DNA of 64,000 nucleotides, taken from the NCBI RefSeq assembly GCF_013394385.1, contig NZ_AP022834.1, forward strand, positions 2,728,001 to 2,792,000. Reading direction: 5' to 3'. This DNA comes from Kocuria sp. TGY1127_2. Its GTDB lineage: Bacteria > Actinomycetota > Actinomycetes > Actinomycetales > Micrococcaceae. Position 1 is the stretch's first letter. The number at the start of each line of letters is the position of its first letter. The position numbers were made by a program, and so were the translations under genes. Under the pieces are notes generated by a model. The model saw nothing but the letters and a program-made list of their open reading frames with translations. It did not search any database and was not told the origin of the DNA. Of the stretch, positions 26,923 to 36,261 are shown one piece after another.

Positions 26923-28263
26923 CTAGACCGAACGAATACCTTCGACCAGGATCCCCAGCGCCTCGTCGAGAAGCTCGTCGCTGATGGAAAGCGACGGGAG
27001 CAGACGAACGATGTTGCCGTAGGTTCCGCAGGTCAGGATGGCGACGCCGCGCTCCAGACAGTATGCGGCGACATCCTTCGCGGCGGAGGGGTGGGGCTTC
27101 TTCGAACCCGAGTCCGCCACGAACTCGATGGCCATCATGGCACCGCGACCGCGTACCTCGCCCACGACGTCGAGCTCATCGACCAACGGTTCGAGCGCGG
27201 AGCGGATCGCCTTCTCAATGGCCACGGCCCGTTCGTTGAGGTTCCACTCCTCCATGGTTTCGATCGAGGCCAGAGCCGCGGCACAAGCGACCGGATTGCC
27301 GCCGTAGGTGCCGCCCAAACCGCCGGGACCGACGGCGTCGAGCAGGTCTGCACGACCGGTCACGGCAGAGAGCGGCATACCGCCGGCGATGCCTTTGGCC
27401 AGGGTGATCAGGTCGGGCTGAACCCCCTCGTGATCCACGGCGAACCACTTGCCGGTACGGCAGAAGCCTGCCTGAACCTCGTCGGCGATGAAGACAACGC
27501 CGTTTTCGCGAGCCCACTCGGACAAACGCGGCAGGAATCCTTCGGCAGGAACAATGAACCCGCCTTCACCCTGAATCGGTTCGATTAGGATCGCGGCCAC
27601 ATCCTGGCCGCCGATCTGCTTCTCGATCTGTGAGATGGCGCGTTCTGCGGCTTCCTTGCCGTCGATCTCGGCAGGCTCGCGATAGGGGTAGCTCATCGGC
27701 ACGCGGTACACCTCGGAGGCAAAAGGACCGAATCCGCGCTTGTACGGCGCGGCCTTGGCGGTCAGCGCCATCGTGAGGTTGGTCCGGCCGTGATACGCGT
27801 GGTCGAATACGACGACGGCGTTACGGCCGGTCGCAGCGCGAGCCACCTTGACCGCATTTTCAACGGCCTCGGCACCCGAGTTGAACAGCACGGAGCGCTT
27901 CTCGAAATCGCCCGGGGTTACTTCGGCGAGTTTCTCGGCAACGGCCACGTATCCCTCGTAAGGAGTAACCATGAAGCAGGTGTGAGTGAAGTGCTCGGCC
28001 GCGTCCTGTACGGCTTTCACAACCTTGGGAGCCGAGGCACCCACGGAAGTCACCGCGATTCCCGACCCGAGGTCAACAATCGAATTGCCGTCGACGTCGA
28101 CGATCACGCCCCCGTCCGCATCCGCGGCGTACACCGGGACGGAAGAGGCCACGCCGCCCGGGACGACCTTGGAGCGACGCTCGGCAAGTTCTTTGGACTT
28201 GGGTCCGGGGAATTCACCCGTGAGGCGAATTTCCTGCGGGAGCCGGTAGCTGATTTCAGTCAT
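26923..28263 (-). CDS. gabT: 4-aminobutyrate--2-oxoglutarate transaminase
   Basis: A 446-residue PLP-dependent class III aminotransferase that converts GABA and 2-oxoglutarate to succinic semialdehyde and glutamate. Visible features are FNSGAEAVENAVKVARAATGR (cofactor phosphate region), FDHAYHGRTNLTMALT, VFIADEVQAGFCRTGK, and the Schiff-base lysine in TLAKGIAGGMPL near residue 290. The length is typical of actinobacterial GabT. It sits 32 bp downstream of the gamma-aminobutyraldehyde dehydrogenase gene in the same operon, directly after the step that makes GABA from putrescine. Confidence 0.93.
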   Translation of the reverse strand: MTEISYRLPQEIRLTGEFPGPKSKELAERRSKVVPGGVASSVPVYAADADGGVIVDVDGNSIVDLGSGIAVTSVGASAPKVVKAVQDAAEHFTHTCFMVTPYEGYVAVAEKLAEVTPGDFEKRSVLFNSGAEAVENAVKVARAATGRNAVVVFDHAYHGRTNLTMALTAKAAPYKRGFGPFASEVYRVPMSYPYREPAEIDGKEAAERAISQIEKQIGGQDVAAILIEPIQGEGGFIVPAEGFLPRLSEWARENGVVFIADEVQAGFCRTGKWFAVDHEGVQPDLITLAKGIAGGMPLSAVTGRADLLDAVGPGGLGGTYGGNPVACAAALASIETMEEWNLNERAVAIEKAIRSALEPLVDELDVVGEVRGRGAMMAIEFVADSGSKKPHPSAAKDVAAYCLERGVAILTCGTYGNIVRLLPSLSISDELLDEALGILVEGIRSV

Positions 28264-28295
28264 AAGTGGATGATCCTTTTGGCGAGGGGGAATGA

Positions 28296-29726
28296 TTAAG
28301 CGCTGATGTCATGCATGACGTGCTTGACACGGGTGTACTCTTCGACCGCGTACAAGGACAAATCCTTGCCGTGACCGGAATCCTTGAAACCGCCGTGCGG
28401 CATTTCTGCGGCGAGAACTACGTGGGTATTGACCCACACGCAACCGAAATCCAAGTCCCGGGAAACGCGCATCGCCGTGCCGTGATTGCTGGTCCATACC
28501 GAGGAGGCCAGAGCGTAATCGACGTCGTTGGCCAGCTCCAAGGCTTCCTCCTCGCTCGAGAAGGTCTGCACCGTCAGGACGGGAGCGAAAGTTTCCTCCT
28601 GGACGATCGGGTCGTCTTGGTGCACGCCCGAGATCACGGTCGGCTCGATGAAGAACCCCTTGTCGCCGAGCTGCCGACCACCGCACTCGACGGTTGCGTG
28701 GTCGGGCAGATTCTGCAATTTGCCCATCACCGTGTTGAAGTGATTGACGTTGTTCAAAGGACCGTAATAGTTTTGGGCGTCGTTCTCGGAGCCGGTCTTG
28801 GTGGCCTTGGCTGCCTTGACCAGGAGCTGAGTGAATTCCTCGGCCGCAGATTCTTCGACGAGAACCCGCGTGACGGCGGTGCAGTCCTGACCGGCGTTGA
28901 AGTATCCGAATTCGGTCAGCATCTGCGCGGTGCGCTCGAGGTCGGCGTCGGCAAACACGATGGCCGGTGCCTTGCCGCCCAACTCGAGGTGAGTCAGTTT
29001 CAAATCCTTGGCTGCGGACTCCGCGACGGAACGTCCCGCGCGGACGGACCCCGTGATGGCCACGAGTTGCGGGGTCTTGTGCGAGACCAGTTGGGCACCG
29101 ACCTTGCCGTCGCCCAAGACGATGTTCACAACCCCGGCGGGGAAAATCTCCGAGATCAGCTCCGCGAGGACAAGTGTCGACTCAGGGGTGGTGTCCGAGG
29201 GCTTGAGCACGACGGTGTTGCCCGCGGCCAGGGCAGGTCCGAGTTTCCACACGGCCATGTCCAGCGGGTAATTCCACGGGGTCACCTGCGCGACGACGCC
29301 GATCGGTTCGCGCCGAATGTACGAGGTGTGGTCCTCGACGTACTCGCTGGCACCTTTGCCCTCGAGCGTACGGGCCGCTCCGGCGAAGAACCGGAACTGG
29401 TCCGCGCCACCGATGATTTCCTCGGACTTGATCGCATCACGGGGCTGGCCGGTGTTGCGGTACTGCGCATCGGCAAGGCGGTCGGCGTTGGCCTCCATCG
29501 CATCGGCGAGGTCCAGGAGCATCTTCTGGCGATCGGACGGAGTGGTGCGCTTGAAGGTCTTGAACGCTTCCGAAGCGGCAGCGAAAGCTGCGTCGATTTC
29601 TTCCGCCGTGGAAATCGGCGATTCGGCGACCTTTTCGCCCGTGACCGGGCTGATGATATCGAGCACATCCGTCGAGGAAGACTCGACGAATTCTCCGTTG
29701 ATGAAGTTCTTAAGACGGTTGACCAT
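28296..29726 (-). CDS. patD: Gamma-aminobutyraldehyde dehydrogenase
   Basis: A 476-residue NAD-dependent aldehyde dehydrogenase. Its overall pattern fits the PatD/YdcW gamma-aminobutyraldehyde group: QVTPWNYPLDMAVWKLGPALAAGN, ITGSVRAGRSVAESAAKDLK, LELGGKAPAIVFADAD with the general-base Glu, and NAGQDCTAVTR with the catalytic Cys. It oxidises 4-aminobutanal, the product of putrescine oxidase, to GABA. It lies between gabD and gabT, which supports this over other aldehydes. The intergenic gaps on both sides are short (54 and 32 bp). Confidence 0.88.
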   Translation of the reverse strand: MVNRLKNFINGEFVESSSTDVLDIISPVTGEKVAESPISTAEEIDAAFAAASEAFKTFKRTTPSDRQKMLLDLADAMEANADRLADAQYRNTGQPRDAIKSEEIIGGADQFRFFAGAARTLEGKGASEYVEDHTSYIRREPIGVVAQVTPWNYPLDMAVWKLGPALAAGNTVVLKPSDTTPESTLVLAELISEIFPAGVVNIVLGDGKVGAQLVSHKTPQLVAITGSVRAGRSVAESAAKDLKLTHLELGGKAPAIVFADADLERTAQMLTEFGYFNAGQDCTAVTRVLVEESAAEEFTQLLVKAAKATKTGSENDAQNYYGPLNNVNHFNTVMGKLQNLPDHATVECGGRQLGDKGFFIEPTVISGVHQDDPIVQEETFAPVLTVQTFSSEEEALELANDVDYALASSVWTSNHGTAMRVSRDLDFGCVWVNTHVVLAAEMPHGGFKDSGHGKDLSLYAVEEYTRVKHVMHDISA

Positions 29727-29780
29727 GTCGACTCCTTCTTATGGGGTGAGCTTTCTGGATCGGATCAGGCTCCGTCGCCG

Positions 29781-31256
29781 TCACCGACCGGCGTAAGGAT
29801 CCTTGATGCCGATGTACTGGGTCGTCGTGTATTCGGCGATGCCTTCGGCCCCGCCTTCACGGCCCAGTCCGGACTGTTTGACACCGCCGAACGGTGCGGC
29901 AGCATTCGAGATGACTCCTGCGTTGAAGCCCATGAGCCCGTACTCGAGGTGATCCGAAACGCGGAACATGCGCGAAGGATCCTGCGTGTACACGTAAGAC
30001 GCGAGGCCGTATTCGGTGTCGTTGGCCAGCTCATATGCCTCCTCTTCCGTGGAGAAGGTAATGATCGGGGCCACCGGTCCGAAGATTTCTTCCTGGATGA
30101 CCCGGGCATCCCGTGGTACATCCACCAGGACCGTGGGTTCAAAGAAGTATCCCGCGCCCTCACCGGGTTTTCCACCGACCAGAATGCGGGCCCCGCGCTG
30201 GGTCGCATCTTCCACGAGTGCCGTCACGGATTCCTGGGCCTTCTTCTCGACGAGGGGGCCACAAGTGATTCCGTCTTCCAGACCGTTTCCGACCTTGAGG
30301 GCACTGATTTTCTCGGCGAATTTCTTTCCGAATTCCTCGGCCACGGACTCATGGACGATGAACCGGTTCGCCGCGGTGCAGGCCTCCCCGATATTGCGCA
30401 TCTTCGCGCCCATCGCGCCCTGGACGGCATCGTCGATGTCGGCGTCTTCGAAGACGATGAACGGGGCATTCCCCCCGAGTTCCATGGACGTGCGCAGAAC
30501 ATTGTCCGCGGCTTTGACCATCAGCTGCTTGCCGACCGGGGTGGACCCGGTGAAAGATACCTTGCGCAAACGCGGATCTTCCATGATCGGATTGGAGATC
30601 GCCGACGCCGAGGCTCCGGAAACCACGTTGAGGACACCAGCGGGAAGGCCCGCGTCGACCATGGTTTTGGCGAAATATTGGCTCGTCAAAGGGGTTAGCC
30701 GGGCAGGCTTGAGCACCATGGTGCAGCCCGCGGCCACGGCCGGGGCAACCTTGCGCGTGCCCATCGCCAAGGGGAAATTCCACGGCGTAATGAGCAAGCA
30801 GGGTCCAACCGGCTTGCGCACGGTCAGCATCCGAAGGTTTCCTTCCGGAGTTGGCGCATACCGACCGTAATCGCGCACGGCCTCCTCGGAGAACCACCGA
30901 AGGAATTCGCCGCCGTACGCGACCTCACCGCGTGCCTCGGCCAATGGCTTGCCCATTTCCAGGGTCATGAGAGTCGCGAACTCCTCCTTGCGCTCCTGAA
31001 CCAGGTCAAAAGCACGACGGAGAATATTCGAGCGCTCACGTGCGGAAGTCGCGGCCCATTTGGCTTGGACCGCGCACGCCGCGTCCATTGCGGTACGGGC
31101 ATCATCGCTCGTACCGGACGCGAGGGTCGCGATCGTCTCGCCGGTTGCGGGGTTATCGACCTCGTATGTGGACCCGTCAGAGGCATCGCGCCACTGGCCA
31201 CCAATCAATAATCCTGTGGGAACTTGGGCCAATAGCTGATCAATATCGATGGCCAT
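29781..31256 (-). CDS. gabD: Succinate-semialdehyde dehydrogenase
   Basis: A 491-residue aldehyde dehydrogenase of the GabD group, converting succinic semialdehyde to succinate with NAD(P)+. It shows LLITPWNFPLAMGTRKVAPAVAAGC, FTGSTPVGKQLM, MELGGNAPFIVFEDAD with the active-site Glu, and NIGEACTAANRF with the catalytic Cys. Family length is normal. It completes the putrescine-to-succinate route and would also use the succinic semialdehyde released by HpaI of the aromatic pathway at the end of the window. It follows the usp gene after 79 bp, long enough for an internal promoter, though I could not identify one. Confidence 0.92.
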   Translation of the reverse strand: MAIDIDQLLAQVPTGLLIGGQWRDASDGSTYEVDNPATGETIATLASGTSDDARTAMDAACAVQAKWAATSARERSNILRRAFDLVQERKEEFATLMTLEMGKPLAEARGEVAYGGEFLRWFSEEAVRDYGRYAPTPEGNLRMLTVRKPVGPCLLITPWNFPLAMGTRKVAPAVAAGCTMVLKPARLTPLTSQYFAKTMVDAGLPAGVLNVVSGASASAISNPIMEDPRLRKVSFTGSTPVGKQLMVKAADNVLRTSMELGGNAPFIVFEDADIDDAVQGAMGAKMRNIGEACTAANRFIVHESVAEEFGKKFAEKISALKVGNGLEDGITCGPLVEKKAQESVTALVEDATQRGARILVGGKPGEGAGYFFEPTVLVDVPRDARVIQEEIFGPVAPIITFSTEEEAYELANDTEYGLASYVYTQDPSRMFRVSDHLEYGLMGFNAGVISNAAAPFGGVKQSGLGREGGAEGIAEYTTTQYIGIKDPYAGR

Positions 31257-31335
31257 GGAATCACACCTCTTTCACGTGTCCTACGGCACGAAGTCTACCG
31301 TAGTTAACCAATACTCAATTTTTGTTTCATGCCCT

Positions 31336-32259
31336 TCAGTTCCCGCCATTCCGGGGCTGTTGGGGATTCACCGCTTTGAGCTGACCGGTCCAGGGCTGGG
31401 CCTCGGAGCCGTATCGTCCGGGGTGATAGTCCCTCGGCACCACGACGATGGGAATAGGCAGCTTCGACAGGATCTTCGACGTAGTGGTGGAGAGAAAAAG
31501 CTCTCCCCTTTGGGCTAGCTTGGAGGATCCGGCCATGAGGACCGCGCCCTGCTCCCAATCGAGAGATTCGACGGCTTCCGATATTCCTCGACCGTGCCCA
31601 ACGACGACCCGTAACTTTTCAGGCTCATCCGGCCTGACGCTGGAGTCGGCAACCAGCCCCTCAACGGCTTCCTGCACCCGGCCTTCGTCGTCTTCCGCAG
31701 AACCGTCCACCATGCACACCAATCGCACAGGGATTCCGGTCCGATTGAGCGTCGCAATGGCTTCCTCGACCAAACCGATCGAGTCGTACTTGGGGCTCAC
31801 CGCACAGTCGATCGCGGTGATCGACGCGGAATTCTCGTAATTACGAGGAGCAATAATGACCGGCAATGCGGCACGGTGCAGCAGCGCATTGTCGACGGAG
31901 CCAATGCCGTGCCACAGCCAAGAGCTCTTCGACGAGCTCCCGACGACTATGGCACCTGCATTGACAACCTCGGCCATTTCCATCAGACCGGTCGCGGCAT
32001 TCACTGAACGGCGAATGTGGTACCTGGCGACAACGTCGTCCGGAACCATTTCCGCGGCCTCCTGGAGCCACTCTTTGGCTTGATTCTTCACGAGGTCGGC
32101 GTAATTGCCGGGACCGCGCAGTGCCCCGGCATACGCATCCTCGGCTTTCAGGACCAGAACCACGTCAAGTTCGGCACCCATCGAGCGCCCCAGTGCCACG
32201 CCCAGGTTCAGCGCTTCCCTACCGCGGCGGTTTGCGGAATAACCAACGATGTATCTCAT
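31336..32259 (-). CDS. Tandem-domain universal stress protein
   Basis: A 307-residue protein with two Usp domains (about residues 1-145 and 155-290). The first opens RYIVGYSANRRGREALNLGVAL and ends with VVGSSSKSSWLWHGIGSVDNALLHRAALPVIIAPR. The second has a similar tail, MAGSSKLAQRGELFLSTTTSKILSKLPIPIVVVPR. Both tails carry the G-x-S-type phosphate contacts expected of ATP-binding Usp proteins. Its ATG overlaps the puo stop by 4 bp, so it is translationally coupled to an H2O2-producing oxidase. A protective or signalling role during putrescine oxidation is possible but inferred. Confidence 0.85.
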   Translation of the reverse strand: MRYIVGYSANRRGREALNLGVALGRSMGAELDVVLVLKAEDAYAGALRGPGNYADLVKNQAKEWLQEAAEMVPDDVVARYHIRRSVNAATGLMEMAEVVNAGAIVVGSSSKSSWLWHGIGSVDNALLHRAALPVIIAPRNYENSASITAIDCAVSPKYDSIGLVEEAIATLNRTGIPVRLVCMVDGSAEDDEGRVQEAVEGLVADSSVRPDEPEKLRVVVGHGRGISEAVESLDWEQGAVLMAGSSKLAQRGELFLSTTTSKILSKLPIPIVVVPRDYHPGRYGSEAQPWTGQLKAVNPQQPRNGGN

Positions 32260-33707
32260 AGTGAGTCCACAATATCCGCAGCTGTCTTCAGACCCATACG
32301 AATTGCTCCGTCCACGTGCTGATACCCCTCGGCGGCAATATCCGAGCAGGACCAGTGGATCGGCCCCACGGGCTCACTCTGATCTTTGCCGTACCGGTGG
32401 AGACCACCCAGGTCATAGCTCGCCGCGTAGGCTCCGCGGGTCCATTCCTCGGCGCCCCAGTCGGACTCGTAGTAGACCACGGGGTTCTTGGCCTCTTCAC
32501 CCAGCAATTCGGCCATCGCGGTCAGGATGGCTTCCTTGCGCTCTTCCGCCGAGATCTCGAACATGCGATCAGCATTCTCGTCGGAGACGAAGCCAACGAG
32601 CGTTCCGCGGGATTCTTCCTCGCCGGTTTCGGGGTCGTAGTTGGTGTTGTCGTAGATCTCCTGGACCAATGAGTCCGCGGCGAACGCCGTACCGGACAGA
32701 CCCTTTTCCCGCCAGAAAGGCGTGTCGTACACCGCGTGAACCTTGATGACCAGGCCCAGGGACTGATGCTGGTGCAGCTGATGTTGGCGTCGGGGCAAAG
32801 CCGGCACGTAGGAGATGCGGCTGTAAAGGTTCGGCGGAACCGCAACAATGGCCCGCTTCGCCCGCACGAGGATGCCCGAGCCACTGGCCTGGCCGTCTTC
32901 CGAGAACTTTTCCGCCTCAACCAGAACCGGGTACTCGGGGTCCGCTTCCTGCCACCGGAGGACGCGCACGGGATGACCCGTTATGACGTCGTCGCCCAAC
33001 CGCTCGGCAAGGGCAAGAGAAACGGACTGCATTCCGCCGAGGACCCGCTTGTCGAGAATGAAGTCCTCGTCCACGAGGTGCGAGAAGGACCCGGCAGAGG
33101 CAGCCATGAGGACAGCCTGAAGCGCTGAGAAAGCGTGAGACGGCTTGGTCAGCATGCCGCCCGCGATGAACAGGCCAATGTTGTTGCAGGCTTCTTCGTC
33201 CGAGGACTGCTCGCGCAGCCAGTGATGGAAGGAGATCGTATCCAATTCACGCGCCTTGGGGTGAGCCCACGGCTCGGTCGGCCCGATCTCCGCGGCCAGG
33301 CCGTCCAGAATCTCGATCAGACGCTCCATCTCGCGCTCGGTTTCCGCGGAGACCGGGAACATCTCTCCCGCGTATCGGGTCACGGTGCCCTTCGGCGAAC
33401 GGTAGATGTTCTCTCCCTCGCGGTACCGAGAAAAGGTCTTGAGCCCTAGATCGTCGACCAACTCGGTGAGCACGGTCTGATCAGGGGAAATCCACTGGCC
33501 GCCGATCTCGAGGAACGCGCCGTCGATGACCTGCGACCACGTGCGCCCTCCCACGCGCTCGCGGGCCTCGAGCACCGTAACGCTTTTGCCCGCCTTGCGC
33601 AGTTCAGTTGCGGCGGCCAAGCCGGAAGGGCCGGCACCGATCACGACAACGTCGGACTCGCGGACGGACCACTCGGATTGCTGAGGATTATGAGGGTTGG
33701 CACTCAT
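32256..33707 (-). CDS. puo: Putrescine oxidase (flavin monoamine oxidase)
   Basis: A 483-residue FAD-dependent amine oxidase closely resembling the putrescine oxidases of Kocuria/Micrococcus and Rhodococcus. It oxidises putrescine to 4-aminobutanal, releasing ammonia and H2O2. The Rossmann motif VVVIGAGPSGLAAATELRK starts near residue 21, and LEARERVGGRTWS follows. LEIGGQWISPDQTVL and the C-terminal GPIHWSCSDIAAEGYQHVDGAI provide the FAD-facing elements. It is the first gene of a six-gene run (puo-usp-gabD-patD-gabT-gabP), and its promoter region contains a perfect inverted repeat shared in core with the aguA operon. GAAAGG lies 8 bases before the ATG. Confidence 0.9.
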   Translation of the reverse strand: MSANPHNPQQSEWSVRESDVVVIGAGPSGLAAATELRKAGKSVTVLEARERVGGRTWSQVIDGAFLEIGGQWISPDQTVLTELVDDLGLKTFSRYREGENIYRSPKGTVTRYAGEMFPVSAETEREMERLIEILDGLAAEIGPTEPWAHPKARELDTISFHHWLREQSSDEEACNNIGLFIAGGMLTKPSHAFSALQAVLMAASAGSFSHLVDEDFILDKRVLGGMQSVSLALAERLGDDVITGHPVRVLRWQEADPEYPVLVEAEKFSEDGQASGSGILVRAKRAIVAVPPNLYSRISYVPALPRRQHQLHQHQSLGLVIKVHAVYDTPFWREKGLSGTAFAADSLVQEIYDNTNYDPETGEEESRGTLVGFVSDENADRMFEISAEERKEAILTAMAELLGEEAKNPVVYYESDWGAEEWTRGAYAASYDLGGLHRYGKDQSEPVGPIHWSCSDIAAEGYQHVDGAIRMGLKTAADIVDSL

Positions 33708-33736
33708 GTTCAGACCTTTCGTGAGGTGGGGAGGAA

Positions 33737-33759
33737 ATAAACGAATGTGTTTCGTTTAT
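33737..33759. promoter_or_regulatory. Putative TetR operator in the puo-tetR intergenic region
   Basis: A perfect inverted repeat, ATAAACGAA at 33737-33745 and TTCGTTTAT at 33751-33759, with a 5-bp centre, 30 bp upstream of the puo ATG. The size and symmetry suit a TetR dimer, and the divergent neighbour is a TetR gene. The same core recurs at 39100-39116 upstream of aguA. Confidence 0.65.
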
Positions 33760-33849
33760 GGTAGCGACGAAGATGAAATTTGTGAAGTGTGCCGCACATC
33801 AGGTGCCTGCCGGGCGTTGCAGCGGCGCGCGGGTAAGGTCGTCTGCGTG

Positions 33850-34557
33850 ATGGAAAAAGCCACGAGAAGGCCGGGCCGGCCTGCCCAGACGATCCTGACC
33901 TCGAAGAACATCGTGCACGCCGCGCGGGAACTTCTGGAGTCCCACGGGGAGAGTTTCACGATGACCATGCTGGCCAAGCGGCTCGGAGTCGCCGTGTCGT
34001 CGCTGTACAACCATGTGGCCTCCCGCGACGAGGTCTTCGCCAAGATCTCGGACGATGTGGTGCGCGGAATCGACATCGCCGATCTGGTAAAACTCAGCCG
34101 TCGCTCGGACAGTACTGGAAATCGGGCCGAGGCAGCCTCGGAGTGGCGCTCGGCCACGGAGGCCTGGGCACGGTCCTATTTCGAAGCGTTCGCGGCTCAG
34201 CCATACGTCGTCGCGACGCTCGCCCTGACCCCGGTGGCCGAGGCGCCCCAGACGCTGGCGATGTACGAAGCCGTCGCACAGGCGTTCCTCAAGTCCGGCT
34301 GGCCCGAGGCCGAAATATTGAGGGTCATCGAAACCCTCGAATCTTTCCTCCTCGGCACGGCCCTGGACGCCGCGGCTCCCGCCGACATCTTCAACCCGGG
34401 AAAGCTCAGCCCGGATTTCGCGCTCATGGCCCGCTTGCAGAAGGACAGAGAGCATCTCAGCGGCCCAATGGCCGCCGAGCAAGCACTCGACCTCGGGCTT
34501 CCGAGCCTCCTGGACGGCTTGGAGCAACGCCTGCGAACTCATCTCGCAGCAGCCTGA
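33850..34557 (+). CDS. TetR-family transcriptional regulator, probable polyamine repressor
   Basis: A 235-residue TetR protein: a basic N-terminus (MEKATRRPGRPAQTIL), an HTH with FTMTMLAKRLGVAVSSLYNHVASRDEVF, then a helical ligand-binding domain with the C-terminal outline of the TetR_C class. I chose the ATG at 33850 because the domain begins there. The frame continues to 33697 but crosses the presumed operator. It is divergent from puo and converges with the APC permease gene. Its position between the putrescine-degrading operon and the agmatine operon, together with the two matching inverted repeats, makes it the likely local repressor. The inducer, perhaps putrescine or an aldehyde, is not known. 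Confidence 0.8.
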   Translation: MEKATRRPGRPAQTILTSKNIVHAARELLESHGESFTMTMLAKRLGVAVSSLYNHVASRDEVFAKISDDVVRGIDIADLVKLSRRSDSTGNRAEAASEWRSATEAWARSYFEAFAAQPYVVATLALTPVAEAPQTLAMYEAVAQAFLKSGWPEAEILRVIETLESFLLGTALDAAAPADIFNPGKLSPDFALMARLQKDREHLSGPMAAEQALDLGLPSLLDGLEQRLRTHLAAA

Positions 34558-34585
34558 GTCAAAATGGCGCAAGGGCAAATGCCCA

Positions 34586-36196
34586 TTACGCACGGTCCAC
34601 CGCCCCGGGCGCGACTTCGATCTCACCGCGGAAGAAGGACGGAATCAGACGCGAGAGCGCGAACATGACGACGAGGCCCAACACGATCATGCCGGCGCCC
34701 AAGTAGAAGACCAGACCGATCCCGAAGAGCGACGAGCCGGAACCGTACGACGGGTCGAAAGAATCGATCGTCGTTCGCACGAAGAAAATCAACAGAAGGA
34801 TCCCGCCTAACAACGGCCCCAGAAGCTGGGTACAGAAAGTCCGCAGGGACCGCAGGGAAGACCGGCGGAAGTACCACACACACGCGAGCGCCGTCAGTCC
34901 GTAGTAGAAGCACACCATCAGGCCCAGAGCCGAAATCGTATCCCAGAGGACGTCTTCGGAGACGAAACGCATGATCGCGTAGAAAACCGCCGCGACAACG
35001 GTCGATGTCACGGTTGCGGTGCTGGGTGTCTGGAATTTCGGATGGATCCGGGACAGCCCCTTGGGAAGCGCCCCATAGAAACTCATGGACAACATAGTGC
35101 GGGCCGGGGAAACCATGGTCGACTGCAGCGAAGCGATGGAGGACATGAGCACCGCGATCGACATGAGAATGCCGAGCGGCCCCAGAACGGGGGTTGCCAG
35201 GGCGGCGAAGACATTCTCCTGGATGTTCCCGTTGGTCAATCCCAAATCCCCGTTCCCAACGCCCGAATATGCGAGGGTTGCGCAGGCGACCAGCAGGTAC
35301 AGTACGACGACGATAGCTATGACGAGCAGGGCCGCCCTGCCCGGCGTCTTGTCCGACCCCTCGGTCTCCTCATTGAGTGTGAGGACGGTGTCCCAACCCC
35401 AATAGATGAAAACCGATAGAGAGACACCCGCGGAGAATGCCGAGAACGAGTCCACGCCGAATGGGTTGAACCATTCGATGCTGGGCATATGCCCGTCAAA
35501 TGCGGTTCCGTTGGCGACGTGAACGATAGCGACGACCGAGAATCCGATCAGGATCAACAGCTGAAAACTCACGAGAAAAATTTGGAAGCGCTTGGTCTCC
35601 TCGACTCCCCTGTAAGAGATCAAACAGGCACCGGCCATGAAAACCAGGCACGTCACCACGTTGAGCGGGACGTTGCGTGTCAGGTCGGCGATCGCATCGT
35701 TGCGGAAAATCTGCGACAACAGCAGATAGAAGAAATCAACGCCGATCCCCGCGAGATTGGACAGCACCAGCACGGTCGAGGCCAAGAGCCCCCAGCCACC
35801 CATCCACCCGACCCACGGGCCGAAAGCTTTGGTAGCCCAAGTGAATGTGGTTCCGGAGTCGGGCATTGCGGAGTTGAGCTCCCGGTATCCGAGAGCCACG
35901 AGGAGCATCGGGATGAAGCCGAGCAAGAAGATCGCCGGCAAGTGAAAACCCACGACCGAGACGGTGGGCCCCAGCGCACCGGAGAGCGTGTAGGCGGGAG
36001 CGATCGTGGAGACGCCGATGACGGTCGCGCCCACCAGGCCAATGCTGGCGGCACTCAGACCTTTCGCCTGTTTTTTCTTGCCGTCCCCGACGATGGTGAC
36101 GGCGGAGTCCGAACGCTGGACGATCGGCGACGTGGACGTGTGGATGGTGACACCGGAACGGCCGGGGTCTTTTCTCCGCTGTGAGGACGAGGACAT
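34586..36196 (-). CDS. APC-family amino acid/polyamine permease
   Basis: A 536-residue permease with about 12 hydrophobic helices after a hydrophilic N-terminus of about 50 residues: IGLVGATVIGVSTIAPAYTLSGALG at helix 1, PDSGTTFTWATKAFGPWVGWMGGW, and FIYWGWDTVLTLNEETEGSDKTPG. It belongs to a large actinobacterial APC group with poorly defined substrates. The ATG at 36196 has an AGGAGG site five bases upstream, which settles the start against a longer open frame. It follows the amidase gene by 65 bp. With agmatine deiminase upstream, agmatine or putrescine import is the likely job (inference). Confidence 0.8.
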   Translation of the reverse strand: MSSSSQRRKDPGRSGVTIHTSTSPIVQRSDSAVTIVGDGKKKQAKGLSAASIGLVGATVIGVSTIAPAYTLSGALGPTVSVVGFHLPAIFLLGFIPMLLVALGYRELNSAMPDSGTTFTWATKAFGPWVGWMGGWGLLASTVLVLSNLAGIGVDFFYLLLSQIFRNDAIADLTRNVPLNVVTCLVFMAGACLISYRGVEETKRFQIFLVSFQLLILIGFSVVAIVHVANGTAFDGHMPSIEWFNPFGVDSFSAFSAGVSLSVFIYWGWDTVLTLNEETEGSDKTPGRAALLVIAIVVVLYLLVACATLAYSGVGNGDLGLTNGNIQENVFAALATPVLGPLGILMSIAVLMSSIASLQSTMVSPARTMLSMSFYGALPKGLSRIHPKFQTPSTATVTSTVVAAVFYAIMRFVSEDVLWDTISALGLMVCFYYGLTALACVWYFRRSSLRSLRTFCTQLLGPLLGGILLLIFFVRTTIDSFDPSYGSGSSLFGIGLVFYLGAGMIVLGLVVMFALSRLIPSFFRGEIEVAPGAVDRA

Positions 36197-36240
36197 GAGT
36201 TCCTCCTGGTGAGTCATTGGATTCGAATGATGGATGGGAG

Positions 36241-36260
36241 CGCTTCCGCGCCAGGAAGCG
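36241..36260 (-). promoter_or_regulatory. Intercistronic stem-loop between amidase and permease
   Basis: CGCTTCC (36241-36247) pairs perfectly with GGAAGCG (36254-36260) around a 6-base loop, immediately after the amidase stop codon. There is no T-run, so it is more likely an RNA-processing or partial-termination element than a full terminator. Confidence 0.35.
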
Positions 36261-36261
36261 G

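Noticed and set aside
28311-30698. A 795-codon plus-strand open frame opposite patD and gabD
   Set aside because: It mirrors two aldehyde dehydrogenase genes with full motifs; its composition is that of an antisense shadow.
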